Source of the DNA: Pseudomonadota bacterium
GTDB lineage: Bacteria; Pseudomonadota; Alphaproteobacteria; Acetobacterales; Acetobacteraceae
Assembly (NCBI GenBank): GCA_021805545.1
Contig: JAJZFB010000010.1
Location: forward strand, 1-57,973
DNA: 57,973 nucleotides
Direction of reading: 5' to 3'
The position numbers and the translations under genes were made by a program. The notes beneath the pieces were generated by a model. That model made no database searches, was not told the origin of the DNA, and was given only the letters and a program-made list of their open reading frames with translations. Positions 15,916 to 24,037 of the stretch are shown piece by piece (positions within the stretch are counted from its first letter, which is position 1; each line of letters starts with the position of its first letter).

Positions 15916-17300
15916 TGCAGGTAAGCAATATTTCCCCGGCACAGAATGTGGCCATGCCCGCTTCGCCGGGTGCCTCACCGGCGCCAGACGAGGCGGTACG
16001 ATGGCAGGCGGCGTTGAATGCCGCGCAGAACCCGCCTGGGGGAGATGCGCAAGCCCAGGCTGAGCCGGGGCAGTCTGGCCAGCCAGAACCCCAACATGGC
16101 GGTACGGGGGAGGCCGAGACCGCCGCGGCACGGAACGGAGCGCCACAACATGGCGCGGCGGAAACGGCAAGGCAGATGCTGCGCCATAAAAACATGATCG
16201 CTGCGGCGGAAAGGACGCGGGCGGCGGAAGAGCAGGCAAAGCCCCAGTATAAGGTGCAGCATAAAAGCCAACTTGCCACAGCGGCCATAAACGTGGCGCA
16301 GCAGGTTCAGCCAGAGCAGGCGGCGAGCCTTATCAAGGCACCTGTGCGTGCGGCGGCCGCGCTTGTGCCTGAGGTGGCAAACCCCGCCATGCCGGAAGCC
16401 GCGCCCGCAGGTGGGATGGCGGCAATGCCAGTTTCGCATGGCGGTGGCAGCGTGCCTGCCAAGGCTGGGCACGCCGGTGGCACGGCAGGCAACGATGCCA
16501 TGCTCTCATCCACGGGTTTGCCTCAGCACAATGTGACGGATACGTATCAGGCTGTTGGCGCCGCACCAGGCCCCGCAGCGATGCCTGCCCCCACCATAGC
16601 CAAGGTGACGGTGCCGCGCACCGTGGGCAAAAGCCCAGCCGATGCGGGTGCTGGCAAGGCCATGAATGTTACCGCCAGCATTGCCAGTGTGTCCAATGCA
16701 AAGGCGCGTATGGCCGCGGGCGAGCTGCGTTCCATGCAGCGGGCCGGAACGGAGGAGGGTAGCGGTAAGGGGGCAACCAGTAATGCCCCTAGCGCATTTA
16801 TCGCCCCCGCTATCTATGGGGGTGCCGATATACAGCGCATCGCGGCCACAGATGGGGCGGGTAAAGTGGCGGCGGGCGGCACGGCGGTCCCGGCCAGTGC
16901 CAAAGCCAGCGCCGCCGGGCTGGCCGCCACCATTACTGCTTTGCATCAATCTGGCCAAGCCAGCGCGGCTTTCCGGTTAGATCCGCCAGGGTTAGGGGCG
17001 CTCGCGGTGCATGTGGCGCTGGGGCAGCAGGGGCAGGTGAACGTGCTGTTCGTGCCCTCTACCCAGGCGGCCAGCATGGCGTTGCAAAGTGGTTTGCCGG
17101 GGTTGGGCCAGGCTTTGGCGCAATCGGGCCTGGCCCTTGGCCAAGCGCAGGTGGGCGGGCAATTTGGCCAGAGCACCGGGCAGGGTGCGGGGCAGGATGG
17201 ACAGCCGCAAAACCGGCAGGGCGGCGCACCCGTTATATTCGGGGCGGTGGAACCCGCTGCTTCCTCCACACAAGATGGTGGTGTGAGCGCTTATGCTTGA
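15915..17300 (+). CDS. fliK: Flagellar hook-length control protein FliK
   Basis: FliK is exported during hook growth, acts as a ruler and switches the export gate to late substrates. The 461-residue protein has a long low-complexity Ala/Gly/Pro/Gln-rich N-terminal part. The C-terminal Flg_hook domain contains SGQASAAFRLDPPGLGALAVHV, matching the family pattern L-x-L-x-P-x-x-L-G. The end is Gly/Gln-rich. It lies between fliG and the fused fliM-fliN and overlaps the latter by 8 bases. Confidence 0.85.
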   Translation: MQVSNISPAQNVAMPASPGASPAPDEAVRWQAALNAAQNPPGGDAQAQAEPGQSGQPEPQHGGTGEAETAAARNGAPQHGAAETARQMLRHKNMIAAAERTRAAEEQAKPQYKVQHKSQLATAAINVAQQVQPEQAASLIKAPVRAAAALVPEVANPAMPEAAPAGGMAAMPVSHGGGSVPAKAGHAGGTAGNDAMLSSTGLPQHNVTDTYQAVGAAPGPAAMPAPTIAKVTVPRTVGKSPADAGAGKAMNVTASIASVSNAKARMAAGELRSMQRAGTEEGSGKGATSNAPSAFIAPAIYGGADIQRIAATDGAGKVAAGGTAVPASAKASAAGLAATITALHQSGQASAAFRLDPPGLGALAVHVALGQQGQVNVLFVPSTQAASMALQSGLPGLGQALAQSGLALGQAQVGGQFGQSTGQGAGQDGQPQNRQGGAPVIFGAVEPAASSTQDGGVSAYA

Positions 17301-18549
17301 GGATATTACCGGAGCAGAGCCGCTCGACCTGCTGGATTCGATGCGGGCGCCACAATTGCGCTCGATGCTCATGGAACATCTCTCCGACCGCTTCATGCGC
17401 CAGATCGCGTTCAATCTGTTCCAGCGCATGCGGCATTCAGTGCAGTTACTTTCCTGCATTAATAATGTCATTTCGCATGAAGCCGCAATGTCGGCCCTGC
17501 CGGAGGTGATGCTGGCGGGGATTTCAGAGCTGGAACCGTTGCGTGGACGCATGCTGCTGGCGATCGATGGGGATTTGATTGGCGCCATGGTGGATGCAAT
17601 GTGCGGCGCCACCGCAGCGCACCCGTTTGAGCGTTACGAGCTTTCGGCGCTGGAAACGCGGGTTGGCAAGCAGATGATTGATCTCGCGCTGGAGACAATC
17701 ACGGATACGTTGAATCCGCTTGTGCCGCTCAACCTGAAGCCCATCGCCTATGAAAACGCGACTGGTATGCTGGCCATTGCCGATGGGCAGGATTGGATGA
17801 TTGCCGTAACCGGAATTTTTGAGACCACGCTCGGCTCTGGCACGATAAAGTTGATTGCCCCTTATGCCGGGTTTGAACCGCTGGAGGTAAAAGTTGCCAC
17901 CCAGTCTGGCTTGCTGGGCGGACGAGGGCTAGATGCAGGCTGGACCAGCGCGATTGAACGCCTGACTGATACGACACCAGTGGAAATACGGTTTGAATTG
18001 GCGCGGGCAACAGTACCCCTTGCGATGTTCGATATGCTGCAGCCAGGCTGGATTTTGCCCTTCACGCTGGAACCGGAGGCAATTGCCGTATCGGATGATA
18101 TTGATTTGTTTCTTGCCGATTACGGTCAGGCGGACGGCTATGTCTGCTGCCGTGTGAAGGCGGTGCCGGAAGGAGATATGGATATGGTGGACCAGAAAGA
18201 ACGCAGCGCGGCGGAGCGCCTGGTGGAGCCGGAGCGTGTGGAACTGGAGCGTATACAGGCGCAGCCGCGCGGTGCGGGCGCCATAAGCGCGCGGCATGTG
18301 CTGGACCGTGTGCATGTGGCGTTGACCGTGGAGCTGGGCCGCACGCAGATTGCGGTGAAGGATTTACGCGCGCTGCGCCATGGGCAGATTATATCACTCG
18401 ACCAGATGGTTGGAGAGCCGCTGGTGATTTTTGCCAATGGGCAGAAGCTGGCTTTTGGTGAAGTGGTTGCCGTGGCGAATGACCGGTACGGCATACGTGT
18501 AACCGGGTTGGCCGAGGAAACCGCGGTAGAGAGCGGAGGGGTGGGATGA
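17293..18549 (+). CDS. fliM: Fused flagellar switch protein FliM-FliN
   Basis: The 418-residue protein combines two switch-complex proteins normally made separately. Residues about 30-205 resemble the FliM middle domain (SDRFMRQIAFNLFQRMRHSV, then LEPLRGRMLLAIDGDLIGAMVDAM). Residues about 225-290 form the FliM SpoA domain. A charged linker follows (295-335), and residues about 335-405 are a second, FliN-like SpoA domain (HVLDRVHVALTVELGR, GQIISLDQMVGEPLVIFANG). The usual N-terminal CheY-binding peptide of FliM (LSQAEIDALL type) is not recognisable, and the family GGxG motif is replaced by CGATA. No separate fliN was found in the window. fliQ copy 2 follows with a 4-base overlap. Confidence 0.85.
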   Translation: MLEDITGAEPLDLLDSMRAPQLRSMLMEHLSDRFMRQIAFNLFQRMRHSVQLLSCINNVISHEAAMSALPEVMLAGISELEPLRGRMLLAIDGDLIGAMVDAMCGATAAHPFERYELSALETRVGKQMIDLALETITDTLNPLVPLNLKPIAYENATGMLAIADGQDWMIAVTGIFETTLGSGTIKLIAPYAGFEPLEVKVATQSGLLGGRGLDAGWTSAIERLTDTTPVEIRFELARATVPLAMFDMLQPGWILPFTLEPEAIAVSDDIDLFLADYGQADGYVCCRVKAVPEGDMDMVDQKERSAAERLVEPERVELERIQAQPRGAGAISARHVLDRVHVALTVELGRTQIAVKDLRALRHGQIISLDQMVGEPLVIFANGQKLAFGEVVAVANDRYGIRVTGLAEETAVESGGVG

Positions 18550-18809
18550 CCTATGGCAGTCTTGCCGCGGGGGCCTGGCTTGCCTTCGCGCGGCTGGCCG
18601 GGCCGGTGCTTCTGGCCATGCTTGTCATTGGCGTGGGCACTGGCGTGCTGCAAACGGCAACGCAAATCCGCGAGGCTTCCGTTCCCTTTGTGCTCAAATT
18701 AGGCGGTATTGCCATGCTTACCATCACCGCCGGGCATTTCATGCTTGGCGGGGTGGAGCGCTACGCCACTAATTTATTAACCGCCATACCGGGGATGTTG
18801 CATGGCTGA
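18546..18809 (+). CDS. Flagellar export gate protein FliQ, copy 2
   Basis: The 87-residue product has two hydrophobic helices with the FliQ signature between them (LQTATQIREASVPFVLKLGG) and ends in LLTAIPGMLHG, as FliQ proteins do. It sits directly before flhA and overlaps it by 8 bases, an order known from Rhizobium-type flagellar loci. It differs clearly in sequence from copy 1 at 683-958. Both keep the ATQI/ALQI helix turn, so either could be the working gate subunit. Why two are kept cannot be read from the sequence. Confidence 0.8.
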   Translation: MTYGSLAAGAWLAFARLAGPVLLAMLVIGVGTGVLQTATQIREASVPFVLKLGGIAMLTITAGHFMLGGVERYATNLLTAIPGMLHG

Positions 18810-20892
18810 TGCAGTTGCCTTGCCGCGCCCCGGGGCGTTTTCCCTTACGCAGCTTTCCGGGCCATTTGTTGTATTGCTGGTTTTGGTCATGCTGGTGGTG
18901 CCTTTGCCGCCCGCGGCCATATCATTTTTATTCGCCCTGAACATTTCTGCGGGCTTGGTGATTTTGGCGGCCTCGCTTTACATTCCCTCGCCGTCGGAAT
19001 TTTCCTCTTTTCCGTCAGTGTTACTGGCGACCACGCTTATGCGCCTGGCGCTTAACGTGGCCACTGCGCGCGCTATTTTGTTATATGGCTATAGTGGCCC
19101 TGGGGCGGCGGGCCACGTTATCGAATCTTTCGGCCAGTTTGCGGTGGGGGGAAATTATGTCGTCGGCGGCATCATTTTTCTTATTCTTATCATCATCAAT
19201 TTTGTGGTGGTGACCAAGGGCGCAAGCCGGGTTGCCGAAGTTTCGGCGCGCTTCATGCTCGATTCCTTGCCGGGGCGGCAAATGGCCATCGATGCCGAGA
19301 TTAATGCCGGCATTCTCTCTCCGCAGGCGGCAGAGCGGCGGCGCGAAACATTGCGGCGCGAGGCGGATTTTTTTGGAGCGATGGATGGCGCCAGCAAATT
19401 CGTGCGGGGCGATGTTGTGGCAGCGATGATTATCCTTGCCGTAAACATGGTGGGTGGCCTGGTCATCGGCACGCTGCAATATGGTTTACCGCTGGCCGAT
19501 GCGGCGCGTACCTACACGCTGCTTACGGTGGGCGATGGCCTGGCGGCACAGATCCCCTCGCTCACCATATCTGTGGCGGCTGGCTTGGTGGTTACGCGTG
19601 TTGCCACGGGTGAGGATATTGGCCAGCAGATCAAATCGCAACTTGCCAAATATCCGCAGGCGCTCGCCATCGCCGCTGCCATTACCGCCGCCATAGGGCT
19701 GGTGCCGCAAATGGCGCATATTCCGTTCCTGGTGCTGGCGGCGGCGCTTGGCACGGCAAGCTGGCGCCTGGCACGCGCCGCGCGCGAAACGGCATTGCCG
19801 GATGCCGCCCAAGCGCAGCCCGCGCAGGGCAATGAGGTGAAGGCGGATTCCCTGTTCGATGTTACGGGGGTTGATCCGCTGGGCATGAATATTGGTTTTG
19901 GCCTTGCGCCCCTGGCCGCGCAGGGTGAAGGCAAGCTGCTTAACCGTCTTACCGCTGTGCGCCAGCGCTATGGCCGGGCCATGGGGTTTCTGGTGCCCGC
20001 AGTGCATGTGCGCGATTCATCGGATCTGCCCGCGCATGGCTACCGCTTTACCCTGCGTGGCGCGCCCATTGGTGGTGGCGAGGCCTGGCCTGGCCAATGG
20101 CTGGCTCTGGAAGGGCCGATGGTGGTTGAAAAGCTCAGCATCGGGCGGCCGGTGAAGGATCCGGCTTTTGGCCAGGCGGCGGTTTGGATTCCGCAAGGCA
20201 CTATTCCGGCGGCGGAAGAGCTTGGTTATACGGTGGTGGACGCGCCCTCTGCGATCGCCACCCATTTCGCGGAGACGTTGAAGCGTTATGGCGCCGAGCT
20301 GCTGGGCCGGCCGCAAGTGGAAGGATTGCTCACCCGGCTGGCCGAGACCACGCCACGCCTGGCGGAAGATTTGCGGTCCAATTTGTCTGTTGGCCTTGTA
20401 CGCCAGGTATTGCAAGGGCTACTCGCCGAGGAGGTCCCAATCCGGGATTTTGAGCGCATCGCCGAGGCCTTGGTGGAAGCCGCCGATGGCGGGGTAAAGG
20501 ATGCGGAGCGTTTGCTTGCCATGGTGCGGTTGCGATTGGGCCGCTTCATCGTCAGTCAGATCATGAATGGCGATTCTTCCTTCCGCGTTGCGGTTTTGCC
20601 TCCAAAACTGGAAGATCTTATCGCGAAATCTATGCGTACAGCTAAGGAAAACGCAATTGGCGGCGAGGTGGAGGCGGAAGCCGCGCAGCATTTGCGCCAA
20701 GTGGCCGAGGCAGCCGCGCGGGCCATGCGCGCGCGTGGCATGAAGCCCGTGCTGATCGTGCCGGCCACACTGCGCCGTGCCGTGGCACGCGTTGCCGCCG
20801 GGCTTATTCCTGTAATGGCGCTAGAGGAGATACCCGATAGCGTGGCATTGCAGGTTGTGTATAATGCCGAGCCGGGTGCGGCGAATGGCTGA
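18802..20892 (+). CDS. flhA: Flagellar export protein FlhA
   Basis: FlhA is the nonameric export-gate protein that selects substrates and couples export to the proton motive force. The 696-residue protein has about eight membrane helices in the first 330 residues, the conserved LMRLALNVATARAILLYG region and the FHIPEP-type cytoplasmic loop (SRVAEVSARFMLDSLPGRQMAIDAE). A linker near 345 leads to the large C-terminal domain. Its length matches the family. It overlaps fliQ copy 2 and fliA. Confidence 0.97.
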   Translation: MADAVALPRPGAFSLTQLSGPFVVLLVLVMLVVPLPPAAISFLFALNISAGLVILAASLYIPSPSEFSSFPSVLLATTLMRLALNVATARAILLYGYSGPGAAGHVIESFGQFAVGGNYVVGGIIFLILIIINFVVVTKGASRVAEVSARFMLDSLPGRQMAIDAEINAGILSPQAAERRRETLRREADFFGAMDGASKFVRGDVVAAMIILAVNMVGGLVIGTLQYGLPLADAARTYTLLTVGDGLAAQIPSLTISVAAGLVVTRVATGEDIGQQIKSQLAKYPQALAIAAAITAAIGLVPQMAHIPFLVLAAALGTASWRLARAARETALPDAAQAQPAQGNEVKADSLFDVTGVDPLGMNIGFGLAPLAAQGEGKLLNRLTAVRQRYGRAMGFLVPAVHVRDSSDLPAHGYRFTLRGAPIGGGEAWPGQWLALEGPMVVEKLSIGRPVKDPAFGQAAVWIPQGTIPAAEELGYTVVDAPSAIATHFAETLKRYGAELLGRPQVEGLLTRLAETTPRLAEDLRSNLSVGLVRQVLQGLLAEEVPIRDFERIAEALVEAADGGVKDAERLLAMVRLRLGRFIVSQIMNGDSSFRVAVLPPKLEDLIAKSMRTAKENAIGGEVEAEAAQHLRQVAEAAARAMRARGMKPVLIVPATLRRAVARVAAGLIPVMALEEIPDSVALQVVYNAEPGAANG

Positions 20893-21448
20893 TATTGCCG
20901 TTACCGATGACCGTGCCCTCACGGCGCTTTATGGCGGCTGGATTAAGCGCATGGCGCTATTGCTGAAAGCGCGCATGCCGTGGGCAGAGCTGGATGAGTT
21001 GCTGCAATGGGGTGCCATTGGCATGATGGAGGCGCTGCAGCGCTTTGACGTCAGTCATGGTGTCACCTTCCAGGGTTTCGCGGCACGGCGCATTCGCGGC
21101 GCGATGATTGATGGATTGCGGCGTGAAGGTTCGCGCCGCAGGGGCGAGACCGTTTTTGATGCGGATGACGTGGAGCACGCGGCGCTGGAAAACGGAATGG
21201 CGCCGGAAGACCCGCTTGCCCTGCTTACCAGCGCGAATAACCGCGACCTTCTGATTGCTGCACTGAAGACTTTACCCAAGCTCGAATACCAGATTCTCGC
21301 CATGCATTTTTACGACGAGATGAACAACCGTGAAATCGCGGCGATTCTCGATATGTCGGAGGGTTATGCCTCGCGCCTGCGGAAACGCGCGCTGGAGAGC
21401 CTCGCCATTACCATTAACGCTGCTCACAAGGGAAATATGGTATTATGA
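20885..21448 (+). CDS. fliA: Flagellar sigma factor FliA (sigma-28 type), short form
   Basis: FliA directs RNA polymerase to late flagellar promoters and is held in check by FlgM (34690-34992). The product from the ATG at 20885 is 187 residues, against about 240 in enteric bacteria. Sigma region 2 is clear (ELDELLQWGAIGMMEALQRFD, VTFQGFAARRIRGAMIDGLRR). Sigma region 4 is clear too (LPKLEYQILAMHFYDEMNNREIAAILDMSEGYASRLRKRA). Only about 45 residues separate them, without the helix-turn-helix of domain 3 seen in FliA of E. coli. A longer start inside flhA is possible but adds nothing recognisable. Confidence 0.85.
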   Translation: MADIAVTDDRALTALYGGWIKRMALLLKARMPWAELDELLQWGAIGMMEALQRFDVSHGVTFQGFAARRIRGAMIDGLRREGSRRRGETVFDADDVEHAALENGMAPEDPLALLTSANNRDLLIAALKTLPKLEYQILAMHFYDEMNNREIAAILDMSEGYASRLRKRALESLAITINAAHKGNMVL

Positions 21449-22245
21449 CCAGCCTGCTCGGCGTTCTGCTTGGTTTTTTGTGTATTATTGGCGGCGCACT
21501 CACCGATCATGTGCCGCTTTCCTCGCTCTTGAACCTTACGGCCTTCATCATCGTGCTGTGCGGTTCCTTTGCCGCGGGCATGGTGCATTTCGGGATTGGT
21601 TCGCTTTTGAGCGGGCTTAAATCAGTCTTATGGCTCGCCAAGCCGCCACGGGTGGACCTGCAAAAATTCATTAATCAAGTGGCGGAATGGTCCACGCTCG
21701 CACGCAGCCAGGGTACGCTGGCGCTGGAGAATGTGATCCCCGAAGTTCAAGATCCGTTCCAGCGCCAGGGGCTGCAGATGATCGTTGACAATACCTCGCC
21801 GGAGGATTTTGGCGCCATTCTTGGTGTTATGGAAGATAAAATTGGCCGCACCCAGGGGGTGGCGGGCGAGGTGTGGGAGGCGTTGGGCGGCTATTCTCCG
21901 ACGATTGGCGTGATGGGCGCCGTGTTGGGGCTGATTCACGTGATGATGCGGCTCGATCATCCATCCGAGCTAGGCGAGGGGATCGCCACCGCTTTTATTG
22001 CCACCGTTTATGGCGTGGGGTTTGCCAACCTTGTCGCATTGCCGCTGGGGGCCAAGCTAAAGCACCTGGCCAAGGAGCTGGAGCGCGAGCGCCATGTCAT
22101 TATTCAGGGTTTCATGCTGCTGGCAGAGGGTAAGCCGGGCATTGTCATCAGGCAAAATCTGCAGAGCTTTTTGGAGCATGACAAGCAGACTGCCAAGGAT
22201 GGCGGCGGCGAAGAGCCGGATGCCATTACACAGCCGGCGGAATAA
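21445..22245 (+). CDS. motA: Flagellar motor stator protein MotA/PomA type
   Basis: MotA with MotB forms the ion-driven stator. The 266-residue protein has an N-terminal helix pair, a cytoplasmic loop (residues about 60-150) with the family-like DPFQRQGLQMIVDNTSPEDF, and a C-terminal helix pair containing GVMGAVLGLIHVMMRLDHPSELGEGIATAFIATVYGVGFANL. This last region matches the PomA/MotA proton-channel segment. Length and pattern are closer to the PomA group than to E. coli MotA (295). Whether it uses H+ or Na+ cannot be decided from the sequence alone. Confidence 0.92.
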   Translation: MTSLLGVLLGFLCIIGGALTDHVPLSSLLNLTAFIIVLCGSFAAGMVHFGIGSLLSGLKSVLWLAKPPRVDLQKFINQVAEWSTLARSQGTLALENVIPEVQDPFQRQGLQMIVDNTSPEDFGAILGVMEDKIGRTQGVAGEVWEALGGYSPTIGVMGAVLGLIHVMMRLDHPSELGEGIATAFIATVYGVGFANLVALPLGAKLKHLAKELERERHVIIQGFMLLAEGKPGIVIRQNLQSFLEHDKQTAKDGGGEEPDAITQPAE

Positions 22246-22259
22246 GAAGGAAGCAAGCC

Positions 22260-23123
22260 ATGACGTCACATCCGGGATTTCCTGGGCGCAAGAAAGAGCC
22301 TGAAAAGCATGCCAACCATGAGCGCTGGATAATTTCATATGCCGATCTTCTGACCCTTCTGCTTGCCACGTTCGTTGTGCTGTACGCTTCGTCCTCGCGC
22401 AATAAACACAAGGAAGACGCGATAGCCATGTCTTTCATTCAAGCCTTCCATGGTACTCCGCCGTCCGTTCTCACGGCTAAGCCAACGGGGTCTCAGGGGG
22501 TGCTGCGGCATCAGCCTTCGCCTATCCCCAAGCCGGCAGAGGCGCCGGGCTCTAAATTGCCGCATGATGTGGCGCGGCAAATGGCGCAGTCGATGAAGAC
22601 ATTGCAGGAATTGCAGCTCAGGCTTGAGCAGCTCTTTCAACCGCTTATCGACAAACACGAGGTTACCATTACCAACGCGCCGCTTACCCTCACAATCCAG
22701 CTTGATGCGTCGGTCTTGTTTCCATCGGGAGAGGCCATCCTAAAGCCCGAGGCTGTGGCGCTGTTCAAGAAGGTGGCGGCTGGGCTGGTGAAATTGCCGC
22801 CCAACTTCAGAATTGTGGTGCAGGGTTATACTGATAATCAGCCAATCGATACGCCGCAATTCCCTTCCAACTGGTCGCTTTCGGCGGAGCGTTCCGTTTC
22901 GGTTGTACAAATTTTGACCGCATCAGGTGTGCCGGGCGGGCAAGAGGCGGCGGAGGGGTTTGGTGCGTTCGTGCCCGTGGCAAGCAATGCCACCGCAGCC
23001 GGGCGGGCGCAGAACCGGCGTGTGGTGGTTGTGGTGCATGCGCCGGTGCCGGGTGAGGCAGGCAGCGTGCCCGCAACCCCCTTGCCAGCGGCGGCGTTAC
23101 CAGAAACAGCGGTGAAGCATTAG
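22260..23123 (+). CDS. motB: Flagellar motor stator protein MotB
   Basis: MotB anchors the stator to peptidoglycan and carries the ion-binding aspartate. The 287-residue protein has the signature ERWIISYADLLTLLLATFVVLYA, where D29 is the predicted ion-binding residue. A plug/linker region follows, then an OmpA-like domain (residues about 150-265) with FRIVVQGYTDNQPIDTP and LSAERSVSVVQILTASGVP. The C-terminal tail is Ala/Pro-rich. It follows motA by 14 bases. Confidence 0.95.
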   Translation: MTSHPGFPGRKKEPEKHANHERWIISYADLLTLLLATFVVLYASSSRNKHKEDAIAMSFIQAFHGTPPSVLTAKPTGSQGVLRHQPSPIPKPAEAPGSKLPHDVARQMAQSMKTLQELQLRLEQLFQPLIDKHEVTITNAPLTLTIQLDASVLFPSGEAILKPEAVALFKKVAAGLVKLPPNFRIVVQGYTDNQPIDTPQFPSNWSLSAERSVSVVQILTASGVPGGQEAAEGFGAFVPVASNATAAGRAQNRRVVVVVHAPVPGEAGSVPATPLPAAALPETAVKH

Positions 23124-23132
23124 GAGCGTGCC

Positions 23133-23387
23133 ATGGTGAAAGCAGCAAAATCGCACAAAATTCTTAACCCTTTCATGCTTACATTCGCGGCCATGGCGGG
23201 ATGGGCGGCGCTGCACGAACCGGCAGGCTTTACGCTGGCCAGTGCTGGGGTATGGGCGTGCGGCGCCGTCACCGTGGCGTTTCTCGCCCGCGCGGCGCTG
23301 GCATTGCTTGCGCCCTTGCTCAACGTTCTTGGTGTGCTCTTCTCTCGTGCCTTGAAAACCAGACGTTACGATGGAGTTGAATCATGA
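23133..23387 (+). CDS. Unrecognised small membrane protein between motB and fliH
   Basis: The 84-residue product has two hydrophobic helices (about residues 15-32 and 38-68) and a basic C-terminus (SRALKTRRYDGVES). I do not recognise the family. It has a good ribosome binding site (AGGAG) and overlaps fliH in an ATGA, so it is co-translated with motor and export genes. This placement points to a role in the stator or export apparatus, but that is inference only. Confidence 0.6.
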   Translation: MVKAAKSHKILNPFMLTFAAMAGWAALHEPAGFTLASAGVWACGAVTVAFLARAALALLAPLLNVLGVLFSRALKTRRYDGVES

Positions 23388-24037
23388 GCTTTGTCACCCT
23401 CTCCCGCACCAAGGCATTCGTGCAGAGCGTATTGTCGCAAGACGCTGCTGAAATAGCCGCGCAGGAAGCCGGGATTGCAAGGCGCGTCCGTCAGGAGGTA
23501 ACGAAGTTGCGCGATGCGGCTGAAGCCGAGGCGCAAGCGGCGGGCATGGCCGCGGCACAGGCCGCCATGGCACCGCGCCTTGCGGCGCTGGAAACCGCCA
23601 TAGCCGTGTTGCAAGAGGCTTGCACGCAACTTGCCGCGCCGCTCGCGCGCAAAGAGCGTGATCTGGCCGGGCTGGCCGTGGAGCTGGCCTATGTGCTCGC
23701 CAGCCATATTTGCCTGGGTGCGGAGGGAGGCACGGAAGCCGCGTTGCAAGGGCTGGTGGACAAGCTGCTGGACGAGGCGGCGGCTGAACGAAGTGCCCGC
23801 CAGCTTGTGCGGCTGCGGCTCAACCCTGCAGCGCTGCCGCTGCTTGAAACCCGCATCGCGCCGGAAGCTGCCGAACTCGTCGCGGATGAAAAAATCGCGC
23901 CTGGCGGTGCAATGGTGGAAATTGTTTCGAGAGAAGGCGATCCGGTGGACAAGGTGGAGTGGGACGCCACGCTGCATGGCCGCCTTGCGGCCGTGCGTGT
24001 GGCCCTGGGGCTGCCTGGCGAGGAACCGGCGCCATGA
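23384..24037 (+). CDS. fliH: Flagellar export regulator FliH
   Basis: FliH binds and regulates the export ATPase FliI. The 217-residue protein has a long Ala/Glu-rich coiled-coil N-terminal half (residues 20-105, with AxxxA/GxxxG-like repeats). The C-terminal half has the type III stator pattern VRLRLNPAALPLL, then DEKIAPGGAMVEIVSREGDPVDKVEWDATL. FliH proteins diverge strongly; the call rests on this C-terminal pattern and the fliH-fliI-fliJ order. Confidence 0.85.
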   Translation: MSFVTLSRTKAFVQSVLSQDAAEIAAQEAGIARRVRQEVTKLRDAAEAEAQAAGMAAAQAAMAPRLAALETAIAVLQEACTQLAAPLARKERDLAGLAVELAYVLASHICLGAEGGTEAALQGLVDKLLDEAAAERSARQLVRLRLNPAALPLLETRIAPEAAELVADEKIAPGGAMVEIVSREGDPVDKVEWDATLHGRLAAVRVALGLPGEEPAP

